Shown here: positions 38,401 through 50,400 of the stretch, one piece after another | Layout of the letters: the number at the start of each line of letters is the position of its first letter | Position numbering within the stretch: the first letter of the stretch is position 1 | Origin: Siphonodentalium dalli | Lineage: Eukaryota; Mollusca; Scaphopoda; Gadilida; Siphonodentaliidae | Length of the DNA: 64,000 bases | Assembly (NCBI GenBank): GCA_032622095.1 | Contig: CP136066.1 | Location: 113,543,319-113,607,318 of the forward strand | Direction of reading: 5' to 3' | Notes under the pieces: model-generated | Told to the model about the DNA's origin: nothing | What the model saw: the letters and a program-made list of their open reading frames with translations, nothing else | The model's database searches: none | Program-made: the position numbers and the translations under genes

Positions 38401-41400
38401 CACAGCATCATAGTGATATATTAATTAAAAGTAGTGACTCTAGTTGGTGGAATAATTGTTGCTTTGTTTATTGGGGATTAATTTGTCTCAAATTAGAGTA
38501 TAAATCATCATTACATTCGTGTTGTGTTTTATGAAAAAGTATGATCGTTGAGGGTTGATTGACTATTTATTACTACATTTATCCAGTGGGTTAGCGTTGA
38601 AACGACTAGGGTTTTTCATAGTCGACAGTCAAAAATTTAGTCAAAGTCGACTAATCGACAAACCCCATTCATGATGATCCGACCAAAGGTGCGACCTGTA
38701 GCCCATGCCTAAGGATTTAGTCATGATAAGAGTAAACTCCAAGATGGCTGCCGGCGGCCATCATTTTTGGCCGAATGACCCCAAAATGACTTGTTCCTAT
38801 CTACATGTCAATATTAACATCCATAAATTTCATAATGATCAGACAAACACTCCGGCCTGTAGCCTGTGTTAATGGATTGAATTTTGAAATCCAAGATGGC
38901 CACTGGCAGCCATGTTTTTTTGCCGAATGATGCCAAATGACTGGTTCCCATTTACATATCAATGTTAACATCCATGATAAATTTCATGATGATCTGACCA
39001 AAGGTATGACCTGTAGCCCTTGTCAAAGGATTTAGTCATGCAAAGAGTAAAATCCAATATGGCTGCCGGTGGCCATGTTATATGGCCGAATGACCCTAGA
39101 ATGACTCGTTCCCATCTACATGTCAATGTTAACATCCATGACAAATTTCATGATGCCATCAAATTACATGCCATCAGCCACACAACACCCTTATAATTGC
39201 ACCCAATTTTGCCTCAGTACAAATGGGGCATGATCTCTAGGTGTTAAAATTTTATGGTATTTGGTAGTAAATTTTAGCAAAGTATTACAAATTAAGTTTT
39301 CCTTTGATTTTAATACCAAGAAATAATGTAGATTGACTTGTGTGTTGCAAATGCTGCTGCAATTAAGATAAAGGGACTAAAGGCCTTCGAGGTGGGTTCA
39401 TGCAAAATAACATAAAAGTCGGTAAAACAACAATCAAGTTCATGAATTTTTTTTTTTTACTTCGGTCTTATTTCAATTATTAATCACTCCCCAATAATGA
39501 GATTTTGCATGTCAAAACCATTGTTATGTAAACATTACTGTTACAGTAGAATAACAAATAACAGTCCAATTAGTCCAATAAGATACCAAATCTTGATGGT
39601 AAACATTGGAAAAGTTAAAAGCATAGCAATATATTTTGAAAATCACATTCTGGTTAAAATATTTTAACTTACTACACGTTTAGAAATGTTTGTTGACAAA
39701 TGACAGTAACACTTTGCTTATATAACAATGGATTCAACACGCACAATTTAATTATTGGAGAACCATCATGAGGAATATAAGAACAAAGTTATCTATTGCT
39801 GCATTTTCTTCTTATAGTGGTAATGTTTTCACAGCAATTAAATTTTTTTGCACAATTACCAACTGCGAGTATCTTGGGTCACTTTAATGATGAAATATGC
39901 AGAACTTCGTATCTGACCTTAAACTATGTTGTCTGTATTTTAGAGTTATTGTTCGTTGCAAAAAATAGAAACATGGCTGCTGTTACAGTAGATTGTTTAC
40001 AGGGCCAAAGCTAGGGGTTGAAAGTATAATATATCATATAATATATATACATACTATTTATTATGGTACTTCAATATATCCGCATGCAAATAGGTTCATA
40101 TTGGACCTAAATAATTTGATTCTGGAATAAGCCCATAGTGGACTTATACCCGTTGTTCCGTTGGATGGCGCAGGCCAGTGGAAGTACATATATAAAGAGC
40201 GTATATCTGGTGCTGAAATATGTATAGACCCATAGTGAGCTTATTTGTTTGTTTTTTATTTATTTAATTAAATTTTTTTGAATACAAATAAAAAAAAACT
40301 AACTCCGTTATAACCACTGCCATGGTACGTCGAGTCACCACACCAAATTTGGTTGAAATCGGTCTAGAGGTCTGGAGATTTTAGGGAGACTTCAGCCCAA
40401 AATAGGGAGAAGTGGAGAGACTTAAAAAAACTCTTTTTATTTATCGGTTTATTTATAATATAAACAAGCAGTCGCAGACTGCGGTATCCCCCGCAGAATT
40501 GTGCAGTTGGGGAAGTGCATTCTCAATAATGTTTGCGTTCTCAGTATGTGCTAAACAAGAGGTGGGATTTTGTCAAAAAGCCTGGCTTGCGAACTCATTT
40601 TAGGTACTGGTCATGGGAACGAATATACCAAAAATCTTTTAAATCCGTTGACATTTGTGGAAATTAGCCCTGTGAAGTCGTCCATTTGCACCAAAAATAA
40701 TAAACAAAAGTCCAATAACTCTGCTGAAAATATCCGGCCGGACCTGGTTTGCGAAATCGTTCTAGATACTGGTCATGTAAACTCATATACCAAAAATCTT
40801 TGAAATCCGTTGACATTTGTGGAAATGAACCCTGTGACGTCGTCCATTTGCACAAAAAAAAAATAAACAAAGTCCAATAACTCCGGTGAAAATATCCGGC
40901 CGGACCTGGTTTGCGAACTCGTTTTAGGTACTGGTCATGTGAACTCATATACCAAAACTCTTTTTAATCCGTTGACATTTGTGGAAATGAGCCCTGTGAC
41001 GTAAGTCCAATAACTCTGCTGAAAATATCCGGCCGGACCTGGTTTGTGAACTCGTTCTAGATACTGGTCAAGTGAACTCATATACCAAATATCTTTGAAA
41101 TCCGTTGAGATTTGTGGAAATGAGCCCTGTGACGTCGTCTATTTGCTATTTTGTAAATTCAACAAAAATAATAAACAAATCCAATAACTCTGGTAAAAAT
41201 ATCCGGCCGGACCTGGTTTGCGAACTCATTCTAGGTAATGGCCAGGTGAACTCATATACCAAAAATCTTTGAAATCCATTGACATTTGTTCAAGTTATGA
41301 CTCTTACAAATTCGGGACGGACGGAACCCATTCCTATATCCCCCGCAAATTTCATTTGGCAGGGGATAATTAACAGATTAAATAACATGAAAAAACATGG

Positions 41401-44400
41401 GTGCCAAAATAAAATATGGCACAAGTATAGTACCTGTATAGATAGATAACATGAAATTGTATTTGTTAAATTTAAAACTTTTATTTAAAAATAAACAAGC
41501 AGTCACAGACGACGATATCCCCCGCCAAATTGTGCAGTTGGGGAAGTGCATTCTCAATAATGTTTGCGTTCTCAGTATGTGATAAACAATAGGTGGGATT
41601 TTGTCAAAAAGCCTGGCTTGCGAACTCATTTTAGGTACTGACATTTGTGGAAATTAGTCATGTGACGTCGTCTATTTGCACCAAAAATAATAAACAAAGT
41701 CCAATAACTCTGCTGAAAATATCCGGCCAGACCTGGTTTGCGAACTCGTTCTAGATACTGGTCATGTGAACTCATATACCAAATATCTTTGAAATCCGTT
41801 GTGGAAATGAGCCCTGTGACGTCGTCTATTTGCTATTTGGTAAATTCGACAAAAATAATAAACAAAGTCCAATAACTCCGGTAAAAATATCCGGCCGGAC
41901 CTGGCTTGCGAACTCATTCTAGGTAATGGTCAGGTGAACTCATATACCAAATATCTTTGAAATCCGTTGAGATTTGTGGAAATGAGCCCCGTGAAGTCGT
42001 CTATTTGCTATTTGGTAAATTCGACAAAAATAATAAACAAAGTCCAATAACTCCTGTAAAAATATCCGACCGGACCTGGCTTGTGAACTCATTCTAGGTA
42101 ATGGTCAGGTGAACTCATATACCACAAATCTTTGAAATCCGTTTAAAGTTATGACTCTTGCAAATTCGGGATGGACGGATGGACAGCTAGACGGACGGCT
42201 AGATGGACGGACGCAAGGACGGAACCCATTCCTATATCCCCCGCAAATTTTCAATTTGGCGGGAGATAAAAATGTTGACTTAATGATTAACTTTTAATAT
42301 CTGAAGAAATTAATTATTATAAATTTGAAATTTTTGGAAACGGCTTTTGGTCACTGCTGTAATGTGGGTGTCTGTTAAAATAAACAATAAACTCAAGGAG
42401 TTGTAAAAGCTTTTAATTTTATTTCATTATAAAGAATGTATTAATGAATACAAACATGGACGGTATAATCAGTGATGATAATCCGATTAAAGCAATAAAC
42501 TTGACAAGTTGGATAGCTGTGTTACAATAGTGATTAATGTTTTCTTAACAAAGACCAGTGGAGCTTATAATATACACAAAAAGGTTATTTAAATACCTAC
42601 ATTGTAACCAAGTACATGCAATTAATTTACAACGATTGACAGAAATGGTAACTCTCATGATTTTGGTGTGAGACTCACGATTTCACACCCCTGGTCATAA
42701 AAGCACGTGGGCAGCCGATTGATTGACAACAATTGTAATTTGCAAACACATAATTTTGACACAAATTAATCCTTTTTAAATGAGTTTGAATAGTATTAGT
42801 TTCTCATGCAGATCTTTGTTTTAACTAAGAACACTAAATTAAGTACTTTCAATGCACATTCAAAGCTCTATTTTGAATAGTAAGCAAGCATGTGCTATTG
42901 TTTACATAATAATTCTTTCGTAAAATTAAAAATTCATTGATAATTTAAGAGTTTAAATGGATAGACATTAAAAAGACAGCATGCTTTTTTTTTACATAGG
43001 TTACTGCATGATCGGCTATACAATCTGTGGTTACAAAATGACCTGGCAGAACAAAGTAACGACTAACGTCTTCTTGAGACGTACTCTTACCTCATCATAA
43101 ACTTCGTTGCAAAGCGCAATTTGCCATTTCCAACAGCACTCAACATGATTAGAATATGTGGACACAGTACACAACGTACAATGTATAATTAAAAATGCCT
43201 CAGAACAGTTTTAAGATTATATTTAAAAAAAAATCAAAAATCAAATTTCCATCGGTAAAATTATCGTAAATCCCAAAGCTAGTTTGGATGGCGACTTCAT
43301 TTTCGCCTTGCAGACATCTGAGGGCGAAGTCGCAGACGAGAAGGCGAGAACTTCGCCCTTGTCGCCTCCTAGCTTGGGGCCTGATTGCTTACAAATAATG
43401 GTTTCAACATATGGAATCTGCCTTCCGTAGCTTTGACAGCTTGATTCACTGAAATAAGCCTACAATCTTTAATCTATATATATAAAAGAGTAGGATCTGT
43501 CTGTCTGTCTGTTCGGATTATTCTCCCAGACGTCTAGACCGATTTCAACCAAATTTGGTGTGGTGACTCTAGGTACCATGGCAGCGGTTATAACAGAGTT
43601 AGTTTTTCAAAATTTTTATTTAAAAAAATTTAATTAAATAAAAAAAAAAATAAGCTCACTATGGGTCTATACATATTTCAGCACCAGATATACACTCTTT
43701 ATATATGTACTTCCACTGTGGCCTGCACCATCCAACGGAATAACGGGTGTAAGTCCATTATGGGCTTATTCCAGAATCAAATTATTTAGGTCCAATATGA
43801 ACATATTTGCATGTGGATATATTGAAGTACCATAATAAATAGTATGTATATATATTATAAGAGTAGGAATTGTCTGTCATGTGCATGAAGTGCACATAGG
43901 GACCACATGCCCTAATGCACAGCGGCTCCTTTGTGCAGGCCCCTCCGACGCTCAATAATTAAGGCTGCATGTTTCAACAAAGGGAGCCTGTTTCAGCTAG
44001 TGGTCTATATGAGGATATAACTTACCACATTGTTTTGGGATTTGAGGAAGTATTTTGAGAATGCTAGTATCCTGGGATCTGATGTGAATGACTGTATCAC
44101 TTCAGACTGAAACAGAATGTAATGATTGTATAAATGATAAGTTATCCAAATTATTCACTGACCAAGATAGTAAACAAGAGAACTACAATATGCTGCACAA
44201 AATGCCTGTTGACCCAGTTGTTTCGACTTGATTATTAGGCGCGCCGCGTGTATACTAATTCTTGTTTCGCCTGGGCACTGCCATAGCACATGGGGGTTCT
44301 ATTTATAGAATGTTAATTATTGGGACACATTAAAAGTTGTAGTGCGACCCCGACGCCGAGCTGTAGTGCGACCCCGAGCGCGGTAAAAGGTGTAGTTGAG

Positions 44401-47400
44401 AATTTCAATTTCGTTTATTGGCGTTTACATTATCATTAATTTATGTCAATAATGTTGATTTTTGGTTTGTGATAAGCTATGCCAATTACAAATAACAGAA
44501 ATGAAAAAGATTCTATAATTACAATCATGGGTATATAATATGTGATCTTGAGCGCGTTACCATTTCTGACTATGGTTTTCTTGTATTACTATTGGCAGGC
44601 AAGCCTGAAATTCAAACTAGATCATTATTTTCAAATGGGCATTAACACATATTATTACCACTTTCGAGGGCGTTCTCTAGTAGATTAACAGTAATTTACC
44701 CGCACGGTAAAAAGCCATAATGCCCGCCATCAAACCGGAAGTTATGCGTTAACGATATTAATGGCCCGCTTCCGGTTTGACAAACCGGAAGTTATGCGTT
44801 TAACGATAATAATGGCCCGCGGAGAGTGGTAATAATAGTAATAACTTGATTTTGTCGGGCGTTATGTTTATTAACGGCCCTCCAGAAATGATTAACAGCC
44901 CTCGGGCCCTTAAAGGCCCTCGACTTCGTCTCGGGCCTTTAATGAACCCCTCGGGCTGTTAATCATTTCTGGAGGGCCGTTAATAAACCATAACGTCCTC
45001 CAAAATAAAGTTATTGGTATATTAAAAAGATACCTTTATGCTAGAAATCAAATTTGCACTGTGTTTTAGTATGGCAATCTCAAGTACCACATATGAAATA
45101 TATACCTCCTTGTAACCGTATGTTATCAAAATTAAATAATACAACCATTTATCATTTTTGTACAGATATATAACAAAGTGTTGCTCTACCAATTTACTCC
45201 CTAATGCTAAGTGGGGATGGCAAATTTGAAGAATTTGAAATTCATATTATAAAGCTTATTTAACCCTTCAATGACTCGAACTTCTTGAAATTTTTGCGAA
45301 AACCCTGTGTCAATGTATTCTCTTATAAGAGTGAGCCTCGTATATATAAAGAATAAATAGGCCTAACAATATTTACCTTGACCTTTAAGCCAGTGTTTTC
45401 TCTTTTATATGTGAGGCTCCCTATGGGTACATGACAAGGGCTAATGATTTATAATGTTGCACCAGTGCAGCTCCCGTCATGAAAGGGTTAAGCATTGATA
45501 GCTATGTTAAATTTCTCAAAAACTAAATCTTCCAGAAATAAAGCTATATCTCAGTATATCTTCCATTTAAAGATGGTCCATCTTTTCCAATAACAAAGTT
45601 TTATATAATTTCCTGGGTATAAAATAATAAATATGAATCAAAGACCCCAGTCTGGAAACGCTTCTATTAATTATTATTGATTTTATTGAGAATTTTCTGG
45701 TATGATGTAAATACAATAAATTTATGAAATTTTACGACCTGAATTCCTTTGGAGAGTTATATCTGTAAGGAACTTAGGTTTTCACCTTTCGATTATCATC
45801 ACGTCATTTCATTGTGTATTTGTTCATCTATCACATCCTCGCTCATTTAAATCATATATATATATACGGTTATAGCCGTTTGTGCATTGGCCGGTAAAAC
45901 ACTCCGCTGGTGTGAGTGAATGAGAGCACATAATAAGGTAGGTATTTTCCTAAATTTTATAACCCAATTAGCACCACACAACTTCATTGTTACATATAAA
46001 TTATATGGCTCCCATCTAGCGGTCACGCCGAAGATCCAAATGAAATTTGGTGATGATCGGATGATGGATGTGGCCTGTAGTGCCAAAGGAAATTGTTGAT
46101 GGATGGACGGACGGACGGACAACCAACCCACCGCAATAGCTCAAACTTTAAAAAGTAAAGTTGAGCTAGAAATGGTAAGCTCCCATCTAGAGGACACCCA
46201 GAAAATCCATATGACGTTTGGTGATGATTAGGTGAGAGATGTGACCTGTAGGTTGTGCTAAATAATTTAGTCATACAAACAGTAAAATCCAAGATGGCCA
46301 CTGGCAGCCATGTTTTTTAACAGAATTTGCAAAAAATGGTAAGCTCCAATCTTAAGGTCACCCCAAATATCCATATGAAGTTTGATGAGGAGCGGGTCAG
46401 AGATGTGGTCTGTAGGGTGTGCTAATGGATTCAAAACTGAAATCCAAGATGGCTACTGCCGGCCATGTTTTTCAATGAAACTCGGAAAATATGGTAAGCT
46501 CCCATCTATAGGTCACCCCAAAGATCCCTATGAAGTTTGGTGATGATCGGTTGAGGGGTGTGGCCTGTAGGGTGTGCCAAAGGAAATTGTTGACGGCGGA
46601 TACACACGCACGACCAACCCATGGCAATAGCTCAAACTTTGCAAAGTAAAGTTGAACCAAAAAACCATTAGAATTAGAAGTAAATTGTAGAATAAATGTC
46701 TTCTTGTGAATTCTGGTAGCATTATTTTATTGATCAGGTTAAACATGAACCAAGATCTATTAAGAGAAGGTTGGTGTAAATTGTAAGGTGCCTTCAAAGA
46801 ATGGTCAGCGTCTCCTACCCTTTCCTGATTCCTGCATACTTGATACTTCAGAGTTGATAAATAGGAAACATTTTTATTGCATATAAATGCGAAATAACAC
46901 TGACCTCTACACTTGTATGGCAAGAGTGGTCATTGGTGAGTGATTTGGCCAGCATACTTCTGTAACCCTGAAAAGAAATTAATTCATTAAAGTTTAACGA
47001 AGAATTATTTTGGTAGAGATGGTATTAAGATAGGTGGCGATATGCATGGGGCAGTTGGCGTGAGAAGCATTTGCATCTGTTGAATGGATTAAGCATGGAC
47101 TGTTAAGGTATTGTGGCGATTGACGGAAGATAAAATTTGTAATCTACATGTTTGGTTTGATAAAATATGTAGGGGAAATATTGATTGCACGAGTATCAAT
47201 GCATGTTTTTTCTAGAAAAATTATTTTTAAAAATGCTGTATCACGAGGTGCCATGACGTTGTGTTCAAACTAAAATAAATCTTCAAAACAGATCCTGGTA
47301 AGATCAATTGAATGTTAACTGATGCAAGTTGATTGTGTATTAGTCTAACTATTTTAGATAACTTTTGCTCTAAAGTTTTGAATGGAAATTCCCATCCAAA

Positions 47401-50400
47401 AAATGGTTACTTGAACCATGGTTCATACACTTCAATCCTGATGTGATGGGCAGATATGCTTTCTATGGAAATATAAGATGGTACATTATACCACACATCA
47501 TTGGGGGCATTTCAACATCACATGATCTAAATTTGGCATTTGTCAGATGCGTTGGCAACCTGTGCTTAATGTTATTCCACCCGATACTGTTATTGATTTT
47601 TTTCTTCAAAATTTGTCACCCTGTACTGTTATTCTGCCCTGTACTGTTATTAAATTTTGCACCGTATGCTTATGGACCCAGAAGGTATTATCTAGATAAA
47701 ACAAAAAGGCTGTTTGGCCAAACGTCATCTGTAAATCGAGTTGTTTTGGTTGGTGGCTTTTTTAGGGAATCCAAAATTAATTAATGGTTTCTCAGGATTT
47801 CTTTTTCATATCTGCAAGGGAGGGAGGATTTTATCTAATTTTTTTATTCCCGAACGCAATGATGGATGACAACTACAATCCTTCCGGGATTGGAGATTCT
47901 TTATGGTGGTCGCCGGCCAACTCTCTGCTGAATATTTTGTTGGCCATTTGGCCCAGTGTCGGACCATCTTTCACGGCAACCACTGACAATGTTCTTAATT
48001 TTTTATTTTTGTATGACATTTCGATTGGAAGTAGCATGTTTTCCTCATTGATACAAAAAATCTTTATATCATACAGCTTTTCTTGGACGTTTCATTTAAT
48101 TTTGCCACTTGAACATGCCGTGATTAGAAAGTAAAACTACTCAGGAATTTCCCACTGATGACGGTGACATTTAATCTTCAAATGAAACATCTATTTTCAA
48201 TTTCGTTCAGGATTTTGGCAGGGTATCACATCTCTGTGGGCCAATCAACCCTAGCTATTCACAAGTTATTTAATTGCACATCGTTTACTGTACAATCTAC
48301 TTCACAGGCTTCTCTTGTATTTATCTGCCATTTGAATGTCAAATTTCATTGGTTTTCTATGAAAGTCCACAACTCAATGTTTTTCATCTGCAATAATATT
48401 ATCAACAAATGACAAATATATCAAATCGGCGGTGCCTGAGAAATAAATATTTAATTTTGGATGGCCTTAGAAACAAAAAATTCAATTCTGGGAAAAATCA
48501 TTGAAACAAACTTTACCTCTAACTCTCTGTGATTTGAACACACCTACAGTAATGCCCTAAATAATCGACTCCTTAACCACAACAGAATTATGGGTAATTT
48601 TTCAGGATTTAGTCGGAAATATGGTTTGTTGCCATTCATCGGAAAGCTCTCACTAATAATCGACTCCTTAACCACAGCAGAATTATGGGTAATTTTTCAG
48701 GATTTAGTCGGAAATATGGCTTGTTGCCATTCATCGGAAAGCTCTCACTGAGAGCTTTCCGAAGAATGGCAACAATCCATATTTCCGACTAAATCCTGAA
48801 AAAACATACCAAGTCTAAATAAATTCTGTCAAATATTTTCATGTTATCATCCGGACAACAAATGTTTTGGATCGGACAGACACCACTCATTGCTATAGAC
48901 CCCAAAAATTTGTGTGTGTGGTTTTTTTCAGGGGAAATAAAGTTTACCAAATACTGGGGATCATAACGACATTCACAGATATTCCTGAAACTGAGTGCTG
49001 ACATAGTGGAGTGTTCTCTTGGGCTGCCATGAATAACTATGGTTGATTAATATTTGCTTATGCACGAGGTCCACCACAATTTACCAATGTTAACTTTGAT
49101 GTTGTGATTGTTTTGTCTGAGAACTTAAGATCCAAGGATGATTGCAATAAAATCTCCCATTGTCATTAATGTACTTCATTTTGCACAAGCTTAACCCCAA
49201 TTTCCATAGTTCAATTCAGTTAGAGATATAGATCATGAGTAGTAAACACTCTATCCACTTGATAATTGGTTTAACTAATTAAGGAATAATCTTGGTTTCT
49301 TAATGTAATTACAGAGTTTCAAGGCGTTATGCCAAATCACAGACTCATAATTAGTGAATCATATATCGCGAAGAATCATAAATCGCCTTGATCAACATTA
49401 ACTGCTGCCCTAATGTAATTATCCTATTTAAAACATTAGCATTTTAGAAACACATTGGCAAAATATTATACAAAATTATGTGGGTGTAATTATAAATGTT
49501 TCAGTTACATCACCAACTCAGTAGTTTATATCTGACATTATGAAAGGGATTACATCATTCATTCAGAAATGGTAGAATATTGGGAAGTGCGTCCAGCCCA
49601 CACTTTAGATCATTTTCATGGCTTTTATACAGACCTTGGGGTCCTCGGCATACGACAGATGACCAGCTCGTTGTTTCACATACAATGTACCATTCTTCTC
49701 AAGAACTGACCTATGAATGCACATAAAAATAATTTTGAAATCAATAGGACAGATGACCAGCTCTTTGTTTCACATACAATGTACGATTCTTCTCCAGAAC
49801 TGTCCTTTGAAAAATAATTTTAAAATCAAGAAGCCAAAATAACTGGTAAATTGCATATTGTGAAAAATCCTATATAATTTGATATTTCCTGAAGTTGACA
49901 TACATTGGATCTGTATATTATTGTTTTCTCAGAACCTTTTATACTGGTAGTGTAGGAAGGACCAAGGGGTGGGTACATGTAGGAGAATTGTTATATTATG
50001 GGCAAGAGACAAATAAGTGATTACCACCTAATATTTATAACAATACATACTTCAGTGTGTTCCAATTTTTTTCCACATCAAATGTTATTGGCCAGTACCT
50101 TGGCCCAAGAATCTTCACCTAAAAGGAAGAATGATAGAAAACTTTGAACAATTGATTAGCATACAATTCCAATATGCGGAATTAAACTACATGTTAAATA
50201 TTGACACAGAATAATATGATTTGTAATGGCTACAATGCATGCGAGTTTAATTCAAGCAAATGGTCATTATCAAGGTTCACTTTACTTGATATAGATTGTT
50301 AGATGCCAAGATGTGCGGATCTAGAATTATCTGGTGTTTTTTTTTTGAAAATGTTCCCAATTTTTTAGCTTATGTTTGACAAATGATAGCATTCTTTCTT

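Larger units (their letters stand above)
28720..44025 (-). other. APC1 intron, 15.3 kb
   Basis: The largest intron seen. It carries a MITE (29070-29480), a TA-flanked hairpin (30740-30899), an A-rich run (32078-32098), a local duplication (33.2-33.5 kb), GGAC microsatellite (about 35460), dispersed repeats (37.9-39.2 kb) and the repeat cluster at 40.0-43.9 kb. No additional exon is required, because the coding phase and family alignment join directly across it. Confidence 0.75.

Noticed and set aside
43079-43136. Candidate APC1 exon (WKWQIALCNEVYDE before a GTAAGA donor)
   Set aside because: The acceptor is weak, and the flanking exons (44026 and 28719) already join in phase without missing family residues, so this would be an 18-residue insertion.
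45847-46923. Several minus frames of 62-131 codons
   Set aside because: They lie across the dispersed repeat block with GGAC runs or cross the APC1 exon in the wrong frame.
47443-48412. Three consecutive plus-strand frames, one with NRVVLVGGFF resembling an Hsp70 motif
   Set aside because: Only that short motif matches; the surrounding residues do not fit the Hsp70 fold, and part of the frame comes from a repeated CCTGTACTGTTATT phrase.
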